DNA of 46,206 nucleotides from an uncultured Pelagibacteraceae bacterium (GTDB lineage: Bacteria; Pseudomonadota; Alphaproteobacteria; Pelagibacterales; Pelagibacteraceae), in assembly GCA_902529645.1 (NCBI GenBank), contig CABZXO010000004.1, forward strand, positions 73,226 through 119,431, written 5' to 3'. The notes below the pieces were generated by a model. That model did no database searches, was not told the origin of the DNA, and saw only the letters and a program-made list of their open reading frames with translations. The translations under genes and the position numbers were made by a program. Within the stretch, counting starts at the first letter, position 1, and each line of letters begins with the position of its first letter. Shown in pieces: positions 36,045 through 43,882 of the stretch.

Positions 36045-36414
36045 CTTTAAATTAATTTTATTAGTTGGTTTAATTTATTTCTGTTTAGTCTGTAATTCTA
36101 ATTCACAAAATAATTTAGAAGGTAATTTTATTGATATTAAAATTTTGGATAAGATTAGCTCAAAAAATACTTTGTTAAAATTAAAAAATGGTGAAATAAA
36201 AAAGTTTAACGATCTAATAATTAAAAGTCTTAAATGTAAAAATTCTGAGTTTGATGATGACCCAGAAATAACTGCCTATATACAAGTTAGAGATTTAACA
36301 AATAAAAAAAATGATGAAGTTTTTGTTTTTAATGGTTGGATGTTCTCATCAAGCCCATCAATAAAACCATTTGATCATCCTGTTTATGATGTTTGGCTTG
36401 TTAACTGTTATTAA
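36007..36414 (+). CDS. DUF2155 domain-containing exported protein
   Basis: 135-residue protein. A signal-type hydrophobic segment (about 14-32) is followed by the DUF2155 domain: DIKILDKISSKNTLLKLKNG, a single pair-forming Cys in SLKCKNSE, and the C-terminal FNGWMFSSSPSIKPFDHPVYDVWLVNC. The end is the family's most conserved part. Function unknown. It overlaps NDUFA12 by 38 bases. Its TAA shares the palindrome TTAA with the stop of the convergent accC gene. Confidence 0.85.
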   Translation: MVLKKNTQVGKNNFKLILLVGLIYFCLVCNSNSQNNLEGNFIDIKILDKISSKNTLLKLKNGEIKKFNDLIIKSLKCKNSEFDDDPEITAYIQVRDLTNKKNDEVFVFNGWMFSSSPSIKPFDHPVYDVWLVNCY

Positions 36415-37748
36415 ACAATAGAGTCTTTATCTAACCAACTAACGTTAAAGTCTGAGCTTATAAATTTCTTATGATTAAGTAATTTTTTATGGAGTGGAAT
36501 GGTTGTGGTAATTCCTTCAATTACAAATTCGTCTAAAGATCTATTCATTCTCTGAATTGCTTCGGTTCTATTTCTTCCATGACAAATTAATTTACAAACC
36601 ATACTGTCATAATAAGGTGTTACCTTATACCCTTGAAATATTGCACCATCTACTCTTGTTCTAAAACCTGATGGTTGATGGCACATTGTTATGATTCCAG
36701 GCGAAGGCTGAAAATTTTTGCTTGCATCTTCAGCGTTTATTCTACATTCAATCGCATGTCCTCTAGGATTTATATCGCTTTGTTTTAAGGCTGTTTCCCC
36801 AGAGAAAGCTATCCAAATTTGTTCTTTGATTATATCTATTCCTGTAACCATTTCTGTTACAGGATGCTCTACTTGAACTCTTGTGTTCATTTCAAGGAAA
36901 TAAAATTTTCCATCTTCATAAATAAATTCAACAGTTCCAGCACCCATATAACCAATTTTTACAACCATATTCACCGTTTTCTCAAATAAGTCTTTTCTAA
37001 TTTCATCATTTAGAACAGGACTTGGTGTTTCCTCAATTAATTTTTGATGTCTTCTTTGAACCGAGCAATCTCTTTCATGAAGATGAACTGCTCTGTTTTT
37101 TCCAGCTAATATTTGAACCTCAATATGTCTAGGATTTTGAAAAAATTTTTCAATATAAACCTCATCATTACCAAAGTATTTTTGTGCTTCAGATTTAGCG
37201 GTTGAAAATAATGTTTCAAATTCTTCCTCTTTATAGACTATTTTCATACCTTTGCCTCCACCTCCACCCGAGGCTTTTATTAAAACAGGAAAACCAATTT
37301 TTTTACAAATTTCTTTTGCTTGATAAACATCTTTTACTCCACCTTCGGATCCTTCAATTACAGGCAATCCGTTCGCTTTAGCTATTTTTTTTGCTTGGAT
37401 CTTATCACCCATCATCTCAATATGTTTTGATGAAGCTCCAATAAAATTAATTTTATTCTCTTCTAAAATTCTTGCGAAATTAGCATTTTCAGAAAGAAAG
37501 CCATAGCCAGGATGTACTGCGTCTGCATTTGTAAGTTCTATAGCTGACATTAGGGCAGGAATATTTAAATAACTATTTGCTGGTTGATGAGAGCCAATAC
37601 AAACACTTTCGTCAGCCATTCTTACATGCATACTTTCTCTATCCACATCTGAATGAACAGCTACAGTAGATATACCCCATTCCTTGCATGCTCTAATTAT
37701 TCTAACTGCAATTTCCCCACGGTTTGCAATTAAAATTTTTTTAAACAT
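36411..37748 (-). CDS. accC: Biotin carboxylase subunit of acetyl-CoA carboxylase
   Basis: 445-residue ATP-grasp enzyme that carboxylates the biotin of AccB. The N-terminus FKKILIANRGEIAVRIIRAC is diagnostic. The glycine-rich ATP loop is KASGGGGGKGMK, followed by HLHERDCSVQRRHQKLIEE and the catalytic EMNTRVQVEHPVTE. It is the last gene of aroQ-accB-accC, 3 bases after accB. The carboxyltransferase subunits AccA and AccD are not in the window. Confidence 0.96.
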   Translation of the reverse strand: MFKKILIANRGEIAVRIIRACKEWGISTVAVHSDVDRESMHVRMADESVCIGSHQPANSYLNIPALMSAIELTNADAVHPGYGFLSENANFARILEENKINFIGASSKHIEMMGDKIQAKKIAKANGLPVIEGSEGGVKDVYQAKEICKKIGFPVLIKASGGGGGKGMKIVYKEEEFETLFSTAKSEAQKYFGNDEVYIEKFFQNPRHIEVQILAGKNRAVHLHERDCSVQRRHQKLIEETPSPVLNDEIRKDLFEKTVNMVVKIGYMGAGTVEFIYEDGKFYFLEMNTRVQVEHPVTEMVTGIDIIKEQIWIAFSGETALKQSDINPRGHAIECRINAEDASKNFQPSPGIITMCHQPSGFRTRVDGAIFQGYKVTPYYDSMVCKLICHGRNRTEAIQRMNRSLDEFVIEGITTTIPLHKKLLNHKKFISSDFNVSWLDKDSIV

Positions 37749-37751
37749 TAT

Positions 37752-38186
37752 TTATTCAAGAATAATAATAGTTTGACCAAATTCGATGGGCTGTCCGTCT
37801 TCAACACAAATTTCTTTTACAATGCCGTCTGCAGTAGAAGGAACGTGGTTCATTGTTTTCATTGCTTCAACAATCATGATTGTATCACCTTTTTTAATTT
37901 TTTTTCCTAATTCTACAAATTTTTTAGCACCAGGTTCTGGAGCATGGTATGCGGTTCCAATTATTGGTGAGGTGATTTCAATACCTGATTTAACATTTTG
38001 AACTGGAGTAGAAGCCAAACTTGTTGAACTAGTAGAGGGAGAAATTACTTGAGGCTGATTATTTATTGAAACATTGTTTTTTGAAACTTTAATTTTTGTA
38101 TCTTTTTCCGTAATTTCTATTTCTGTAAGATTAAATTCCTTTAAATAATCACTTAACTCTTTAATTATTTTTTTATCAATTTTCAT
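37752..38186 (-). CDS. accB: Biotin carboxyl carrier protein of acetyl-CoA carboxylase
   Basis: 144-residue carrier. A helical N-terminal region (1-40) is followed by a Ser/Thr/Pro-rich linker (48-66) and a C-terminal biotinyl domain whose biotinylated residue is Lys110 in VEAMKTMN. It is coupled to aroQ by an 11-base overlap. Supplies malonyl-CoA synthesis for fabD. Confidence 0.95.
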   Translation of the reverse strand: MKIDKKIIKELSDYLKEFNLTEIEITEKDTKIKVSKNNVSINNQPQVISPSTSSTSLASTPVQNVKSGIEITSPIIGTAYHAPEPGAKKFVELGKKIKKGDTIMIVEAMKTMNHVPSTADGIVKEICVEDGQPIEFGQTIIILE

Positions 38187-38622
38187 TTAGCAAAGTCTTT
38201 TGTAATGAAATTATGGCCAAAATATATCCTTCAGCACCTAATCCAAATATTCCTCCAGATACAACGCCACTTATAAGCGATTTATGTCTAAATTCCTCTC
38301 TTTTATAAATATTTGATATATGAAGTTCAATGATTGGTTTTTTAAAAAGATCAAGAGCATCTCTTATTGCAACGGAAGTATGGGTAAAACCAGCAGCATT
38401 TATAATAATACCATCAAAATTTTTTCTAGCTTCTTGTATGATGTTAACTAGCTCTCCCTCAATATTAGATTGTGCAAAGTATACTTCTAAACCAATTTCT
38501 TTCCCTTTTTTTAAGCAGTTTTCTTTAAGTTGCTCAAAAGAAGTCGATCCATATTGTGATTGTTCTCTTTCACCTAATAGATTAAGATTTGGGCCATTAA
38601 TAATAATAATTTTATTATTCAT
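38176..38622 (-). CDS. aroQ: 3-dehydroquinate dehydratase, type II
   Basis: 148-residue dodecameric enzyme of the shikimate pathway. It has NGPNLNLLGEREQSQYG (active-site Arg and Tyr), SNIEGELVN, INAAGFTHTSVAIRDAL and the C-terminal ELHISNIYKREEFRHKS, which supplies the catalytic His and the lid. It is the first gene of aroQ-accB-accC. It is divergent from thiS with only 16 bases between start codons, so one or both promoters lie inside the neighbouring gene. Confidence 0.96.
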   Translation of the reverse strand: MNNKIIIINGPNLNLLGEREQSQYGSTSFEQLKENCLKKGKEIGLEVYFAQSNIEGELVNIIQEARKNFDGIIINAAGFTHTSVAIRDALDLFKKPIIELHISNIYKREEFRHKSLISGVVSGGIFGLGAEGYILAIISLQKTLLNEN

Positions 38623-38638
38623 TCAGCATTTATATACG

Positions 38639-38857
38639 ATGAAAAAAATAAAAAAAATAAAAATTAGATTAAATGGTAATATCAAATCAATATTTGTAGA
38701 TTATAATCTGTCAGATTTGATTAATCTCCATAAAATACCTCTAAAAAAAGTAGCTATTGAGCTTAATGGAAAAATAATAGATAAAAAAAAAATTAGTAAA
38801 ATAAAATTAAATAATAATGATAAAATCGAAATAGTTCATTTTATTGGAGGTGGTTAA
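38639..38857 (+). CDS. thiS: Sulfur carrier protein ThiS
   Basis: 72-residue ubiquitin-like carrier; I place the start at the ATG at 38639 because this gives a family-sized protein. A longer reading from 38330 would run antisense through aroQ and adds residues that are not ThiS. The protein ends in the required Gly-Gly (FIGGG), which is thiocarboxylated to donate sulfur to the thiazole ring. It is followed by thiG; its last codons double as that gene's ribosome-binding site. Confidence 0.88.
   Translation: MKKIKKIKIRLNGNIKSIFVDYNLSDLINLHKIPLKKVAIELNGKIIDKKKISKIKLNNNDKIEIVHFIGGG
38846..38850 (+). promoter_or_regulatory. Shine-Dalgarno GGAGG inside the thiS Gly-Gly codons, deciding the thiG start
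   Basis: GGAGG at 38846-38850 is the strongest Shine-Dalgarno match noticed in the window and lies 8 bases before TTG at 38859. This favours TTG at 38859 over the longer reading from TTG at 38844, which would place the initiation codon over the Shine-Dalgarno itself. Confidence 0.65.
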
Positions 38858-38858
38858 T

Positions 38859-39632
38859 TTGAAAAAAGATAATTTTATTATTGCGAAGAAAAAATTTAGC
38901 TCAAGATTGATTGTGGGTACTGGAAAATATAAAAACATGTCACAGTGTGCTAAAGCAATTAAACTCTCTGGAGCTGAAATAGTAACTGTAGCAGTTAGAA
39001 GAGTAAATATTTCTGATAGAAGTAAGCCTATATTAATGGATTACATAGATCCAAAAAAAATCACATATTTACCAAATACTGCAGGATGTTTTAATTCAAA
39101 GGAAGCTTTAAGAACGCTCAGACTGGCTAGGGAAATTGGTGGTTGGAAGTTGGTTAAATTAGAAGTTTTAGGAGATAAAAAAAATTTATTTCCTGATATG
39201 ATTGAAACTTTGAAGTCAACAGAAATTCTTGCTAAAGAGGGATTTAAGGTTATGGTTTATTGCAATGATGATCCTTTAATGGCTAAACGTCTAGAAAATG
39301 CAGGAGCTGACGCAATTATGCCACTTGCAGCGCCCATAGGATCAGGATTAGGAATTCAAAATAAAATTAATATACAAATAATAAGAAAACAAACCAAACT
39401 TCCATTAATTATAGATGCTGGTTTAGGGCAAGCATCTGACGCAGCTGTTGCGATGGAACTAGGATGTGATGGCGTTTTAGTTAATACAGCTATTGCAAAA
39501 GCAAAAAAACCTTTTGAAATGGCTCAAGCATTTAAAAATGCAGTTATAGCTGGTAGACAATCTTATAGATCTGGTAGAATTGATAAAATTTTAATGGGCA
39601 ATCCATCTTCTCCATCAAAAGGAATCATTTAG
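38859..39632 (+). CDS. thiG: Thiazole synthase ThiG (probable TTG start)
   Basis: About 257 residues from the TTG at 38859 (262 if the TTG at 38844 is used). TIM-barrel enzyme that forms the thiamine thiazole phosphate from DXP, ThiS thiocarboxylate and dehydroglycine. The core is complete: SRLIVGTGKYK, the catalytic Lys region WKLVKLEVLGD, and the GSGLGIQNK and LIIDAGLGQASDAAVAMELG phosphate-binding loops. It runs into the 3' end of the convergent RNase E gene with an 8-base overlap. No other thiamine gene is nearby. Confidence 0.93.
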   Translation: MKKDNFIIAKKKFSSRLIVGTGKYKNMSQCAKAIKLSGAEIVTVAVRRVNISDRSKPILMDYIDPKKITYLPNTAGCFNSKEALRTLRLAREIGGWKLVKLEVLGDKKNLFPDMIETLKSTEILAKEGFKVMVYCNDDPLMAKRLENAGADAIMPLAAPIGSGLGIQNKINIQIIRKQTKLPLIIDAGLGQASDAAVAMELGCDGVLVNTAIAKAKKPFEMAQAFKNAVIAGRQSYRSGRIDKILMGNPSSPSKGII

Positions 39633-41445
39633 TTTTTTTATAAAATCTTTTTTTTTTATAAGTTTTCTTGTTCATTTTTTTTTCTTTTTTATCAGCAAGC
39701 TTATTTTCTTTAATTTGCAAGTCTAAGTTTTTTAATTTTTCATAATATTCTACTAACTCAATTATTTTTTTTGATTTATTTTGAATACTTATTATGTATT
39801 CTGGTATAATTAGAGTGTTATCACTTATAATATCAATTGTTATTTTATTTTTTTTTTCAAAATAAGTTAAATCATTCACAAAATTTTTTTTCAGAAAATC
39901 AGAAATTTTTTCACAAACTTTTAATTCAACAAATTTAGCTTTGTTAATAACGGCTTTTAATTCAACAATTTTTAAAAGTTTTTGTGCAAAAGATTCATCT
40001 GTTAAAGTAACTTTCCATTTAATTGCACTTTCTCTTAGTCTTTGCCTTGACATTTCCAAAAGCCCAAAGTTGCTTATTCTTCCTATTTGAATTCTCGCTC
40101 TATCTGTTCTACATTTTTCTTTTAGTTTTCTCTCTACTAATCTCCTATTTCCATAACTTAGCATATCAATAAAATCTATAATAATAAGACCAGACAGGTC
40201 CCTTATTTTAATTTGTCTTGCAATTTCTTCTGCTGCCTCAATATTTGTATCAAGGGCAGTGCTTTCAACATTTTTACCTTTAATCGAGCTTCCAGAATTA
40301 ATATCAATAGATACAAGAGCTTCTGTAGGATTAATTACCAAGTAACCTCCCGATTTAAGTTTTATTTCTGAGTCAAAAATTTGATTTAATTTTTGTTCGA
40401 TATTTTCTTGAATAAACAAAGGAATTTTGCCCCTGTATTTTTTTACTTTTTTCAGGCTTGAGGGCATCATTGTTTTCATAAATGATTGAGCTTTTTTGTA
40501 GCCTTCATTACCCTCTACCATTATGCTTTTTGTGTTATCATCAAACATATCTCTTAAAGTTCTTTTAATAATTTCACTTTCTTGATGAATTAATGATGGA
40601 GCAATTGAATTGATTGCATTGTCTTTTATTTGGCTCCAAGTACTAATTAAAGTTGTTAAATCGTTATTTATTTCATTTTTAGTTTTATTACTTCCCGCTG
40701 TTCGAACAATTAATCCCATTTCTCTTGGAATTTCAATTTCGTTCAAAATTGTTCTAATTTTTTTCCTATCAGCAGGATTAAAAATTTTTCTCGATATACC
40801 ACCACCTTTAGGAGTGTTTGGCATTAAAACTATATATTTTCCTGCAATTGAAATAAAAGTACTTAATGCAGCTCCTTTTTGACCTCTTTCATCTTTGATA
40901 ACCTGCACCAGAATCACTTGATTAGGTTTTATTACTTCCTGAATTTTGTATCTTTTAAATTTATATTTTTGTTCTTTTTTCTTTTCTTTGTTTTCAATGT
41001 TATTTGAATTGTCTTTGTCTAAAATATTTTCTTTATCAATACTTACATCATCTATTTGTTCTTCATTTTCTTTTTCAATAGGGTCATCAATTTCTAATTT
41101 TCCTTCTGCTATATTTTCTTCCTCTTTTGCCTCAACTTCTTTTGATAGCTCCTCTCTAGCTTTTTTCTCTTCTTCTTTAATTTTTTCTAGGTCTGCTTTT
41201 GGAATTTGATAATAATCTGACTGAATGTCATTAAAGGAGAGAAAACCATGTCTTTCTCTACCAAAATCAATAAAAGCTGCTTGTAATGATGGCTCTATTC
41301 TGCTTACTTTTCCTAAGTAAATATTATTTTTAATTAAGTTATTTTTTAAGCCCTCGTATTCATAATCCTCAATATTTTCACCTGATTTAAGAACAACTCT
41401 AGTTTCATTAGGATGCGATGCATCGATATATAAATTTTTTTCCAT
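39625..41445 (-). CDS. rne: Ribonuclease E/G
   Basis: 606-residue endoribonuclease for mRNA turnover and rRNA processing. The S1 domain begins near NNIYLGKVSRIEPSLQAAFIDFG (41-62) and is interrupted by an acidic Glu/Lys-rich insertion (about 85-160). The catalytic Asp pair is present: D381 in SIDINSG and D424 in IDFIDM. The zinc-link CPxC motif that normally follows LLEMSRQRLR (461-470) is absent; only two Cys exist in the whole protein. A short basic C-terminal tail replaces the long scaffold of E. coli RNase E. It is divergent from mrcA. Confidence 0.92.
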   Translation of the reverse strand: MEKNLYIDASHPNETRVVLKSGENIEDYEYEGLKNNLIKNNIYLGKVSRIEPSLQAAFIDFGRERHGFLSFNDIQSDYYQIPKADLEKIKEEEKKAREELSKEVEAKEEENIAEGKLEIDDPIEKENEEQIDDVSIDKENILDKDNSNNIENKEKKKEQKYKFKRYKIQEVIKPNQVILVQVIKDERGQKGAALSTFISIAGKYIVLMPNTPKGGGISRKIFNPADRKKIRTILNEIEIPREMGLIVRTAGSNKTKNEINNDLTTLISTWSQIKDNAINSIAPSLIHQESEIIKRTLRDMFDDNTKSIMVEGNEGYKKAQSFMKTMMPSSLKKVKKYRGKIPLFIQENIEQKLNQIFDSEIKLKSGGYLVINPTEALVSIDINSGSSIKGKNVESTALDTNIEAAEEIARQIKIRDLSGLIIIDFIDMLSYGNRRLVERKLKEKCRTDRARIQIGRISNFGLLEMSRQRLRESAIKWKVTLTDESFAQKLLKIVELKAVINKAKFVELKVCEKISDFLKKNFVNDLTYFEKKNKITIDIISDNTLIIPEYIISIQNKSKKIIELVEYYEKLKNLDLQIKENKLADKKEKKMNKKTYKKKRFYKKTK

Positions 41446-41520
41446 AATCTGTATATTGTTATTTTCATTAATAATTTAGTTTATAAAATTTTGTATAATT
41501 AACTTGCCATAACTTTAACA

Positions 41521-41542
41521 AATTCCAAGATATAATGGAATT
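41521..41542 (+). promoter_or_regulatory. Inverted repeat over the mrcA ribosome-binding region
   Basis: AATTCCA (41521-41527) and TGGAATT (41536-41542) are perfect 7-base arms around an 8-base loop, ending 3 bases before the mrcA ATG. The only Shine-Dalgarno-like bases (GGA at 41537-41539) lie in the right arm, so a hairpin in the mRNA could hide the ribosome-binding site. The stem is AT-rich and weak. Confidence 0.4.
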
Positions 41543-41545
41543 AAA

Positions 41546-43882
41546 ATGAGTAAGTTATTTAAAAATATATTTATTATTTCACTATCTTTTGTTCTTTTAT
41601 TATGCGTTTTAATAATTAGTCTTCTTTGGACTTATTCCAATAACCTACCAGATTACAAATTTTTAAAAAACTACAAACCACCAGTTTCAAGCAAAGTTTA
41701 TTCTGGTGAGGGTGAGTTAGTTGCAGACTTTTCTCAAGAAAAAAGAGTATTTGTTCCATTTAATTCTATACCAAAAAATGTAATAAATGCTTTTTTATCT
41801 GCTGAGGATAAAAATTTTTTTACACACCCTGGTGTTGACGCAAAAGGTGTTATTAGAGCCGTAATAAATAATATTTCAAATATAATTTACTCGAGAAGAT
41901 TAGAGGGTGCTTCTACAATTACACAACAAGTAGCAAAAAATTTTTTGTTAACAAATGAAGTGAGTTTAAATAGGAAAATTAAAGAGGCAATTTTGGCTTT
42001 CAGAATTGAAAGAGCTCTATCAAAAGAAAGGATTTTAGAACTTTATTTAAATCAAATTTATTTAGGAAGTGGCGCGTATGGTGTTGCAGCAGCAAGCCTT
42101 GAATATTTTGATAAATCTATTAGAGATTTAAATTATTCAGAGGCAGCTTTATTAGCAGCTTTGCCAAAGGCTCCAAGCAGGTACAATCCATACAAAGACA
42201 GAGAGGTAGCAAAATTTAGAAGAAATTTAGTATTAAAAAATTTATTTGAGAATAATTATTTAACACCAGAATGGTTTGAAAAACTTAAAAATGAGGAAAT
42301 TAAATTAAAAAAAAATAAAAAAATTTATTTAGAGGATGCTCAATATTATATTGAAGATGTAAGAAAGAGTGTAATTGAAACTTTGAGTTATGATAAAATT
42401 TATAAACAAGGTTTTAATATAAACACACCTATAGATTTAAAATTACAAAAAATAGCAACAAATTCATTGAGAGAAGGTTTGATTTCTTACGATCAAAGAA
42501 AAGGGTGGAGAGGATCTTTAACAAATAGAACTTATAATTCCGAATGGAGTAAAGGTTTAGAAAAACTCAATTTAGAAAGCTCAATTAAATGGAAATTAGC
42601 AATTGTAAAAAAGTTAAATAAGTTTTCAGCAGAAATAGAAACTGTGGATAAAAAGAATGGGATCATTGAATTTGAGAATATATCGTGGACAAAAAAAGAA
42701 TTTAAAAATTTATTCAAAATTGGTGACATAATATATGTTCAAAATATTAAAGATAACGTTTACAGTTTGAAACAACTACCTAAGGTAAATGGTGGTATAG
42801 TTGTGATGGATCCGTTTACTGGAAGAGTTTTAGCTTTAAGTGGTGGTTTCAGTTTTAAAGAAAGTGAGTTTAATAGAGCCACTCAAGCAAAAAGACAGCC
42901 AGGATCGGCATTTAAACCATTTGTCTACGCAATAGCTTTAGATAATAGCTATACTCCAACTTCCTTGATATTAGATGCTCCATTAGTCTTGGACCAAGGA
43001 GATGATTTGAAAATGTGGAAACCAGAGAATTATGGAAAAAAATTTTATGGGCCTTCGACTTTAAGGGTCGGTTTAGAGAAATCTAGAAATTTAATGACAG
43101 TAAGGATAGCTCAAAATCTTGGTGTTGAAAAAATAATTGATTTTTCAAAAGCATTAAAAATTTATGATAATCCAGAGGAACTTTTATCTATATCTTTGGG
43201 ATCTGCTGAAACTACTTTATTAAAACTTACGTCCGCTTATTCAGTTTTTATTAATGGAGGAAAACTTGTAGAACCAATACTTATAGATAGAATTCAAGAC
43301 AGTGAGGGAAATACTATTTTTAATAATGATAAAAGAAAATGTGTTAATTGCGATCAAATTTCTTATTTAACCAACGATTATCCAGAGATTAAAAATAATT
43401 ATACACAAATTTTTTCTCCAGAAACAGCTTTTCAAATAACATCTATATTAGAAGGAGTTGTTCAAAGAGGTACAGCTAAAAAACTTAAAGACTTGAATTT
43501 AAATATTGCAGGCAAGACTGGAACAACAAATAAAAATACAGATACATGGTTTATAGGTTTTACCTCAAATTTACTAGTTGGAGTGTATGTTGGTTCTGAT
43601 AATCCAGTTCCATTAGGAAAATACGAAACTGGATCTAAAACTGCTTTGCCAATATTCAAAAGTTTTATAAGTGATTCTGTAAACAAATATGAAGCAAGAC
43701 CTTTTAAAGCTGCCAAAGGAACTGTGATGATGGTTGTTGATCCTTTGACAGGTCAAAAAGCAAAATTTAACTCAAAGAATACTATAATTGAGGTTTTTAA
43801 AAAACAAAATGTAGTTGATGGAAAAGTACTTTATACAAATTCAGATAGATTAGATTCAAATAATATATTAAAGTTTTACTAA
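41546..43882 (+). CDS. mrcA: Penicillin-binding protein 1A (bifunctional transglycosylase/transpeptidase)
   Basis: 778-residue class A PBP anchored by one N-terminal helix (about 7-30). The glycosyltransferase GT51 domain shows SAEDKNFFTHPGVD with catalytic Glu87 and RLEGASTITQQVAKNF. The transpeptidase domain has the active Ser454 in the motif SAFK, the SRN motif (LEKSRNLMT) and the KTGT box at 657-660. It polymerises and crosslinks peptidoglycan. Its TAA overlaps the ATG of prfB (TAATG), giving translational coupling. The mrcA-prfB order is common in alphaproteobacteria. The preceding amidase gene often found with it is missing, and rne is divergent instead. Confidence 0.94.
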   Translation: MSKLFKNIFIISLSFVLLLCVLIISLLWTYSNNLPDYKFLKNYKPPVSSKVYSGEGELVADFSQEKRVFVPFNSIPKNVINAFLSAEDKNFFTHPGVDAKGVIRAVINNISNIIYSRRLEGASTITQQVAKNFLLTNEVSLNRKIKEAILAFRIERALSKERILELYLNQIYLGSGAYGVAAASLEYFDKSIRDLNYSEAALLAALPKAPSRYNPYKDREVAKFRRNLVLKNLFENNYLTPEWFEKLKNEEIKLKKNKKIYLEDAQYYIEDVRKSVIETLSYDKIYKQGFNINTPIDLKLQKIATNSLREGLISYDQRKGWRGSLTNRTYNSEWSKGLEKLNLESSIKWKLAIVKKLNKFSAEIETVDKKNGIIEFENISWTKKEFKNLFKIGDIIYVQNIKDNVYSLKQLPKVNGGIVVMDPFTGRVLALSGGFSFKESEFNRATQAKRQPGSAFKPFVYAIALDNSYTPTSLILDAPLVLDQGDDLKMWKPENYGKKFYGPSTLRVGLEKSRNLMTVRIAQNLGVEKIIDFSKALKIYDNPEELLSISLGSAETTLLKLTSAYSVFINGGKLVEPILIDRIQDSEGNTIFNNDKRKCVNCDQISYLTNDYPEIKNNYTQIFSPETAFQITSILEGVVQRGTAKKLKDLNLNIAGKTGTTNKNTDTWFIGFTSNLLVGVYVGSDNPVPLGKYETGSKTALPIFKSFISDSVNKYEARPFKAAKGTVMMVVDPLTGQKAKFNSKNTIIEVFKKQNVVDGKVLYTNSDRLDSNNILKFY

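Noticed and set aside
38330..38638. N-terminal extension of thiS from a start at 38330
   Set aside because: It would run through aroQ on the other strand and does not resemble ThiS; the ATG at 38639 gives the standard length.
38623..38638. Thiamine pyrophosphate riboswitch before thiS
   Set aside because: Only 16 bases separate the divergent genes, far too little for this riboswitch.
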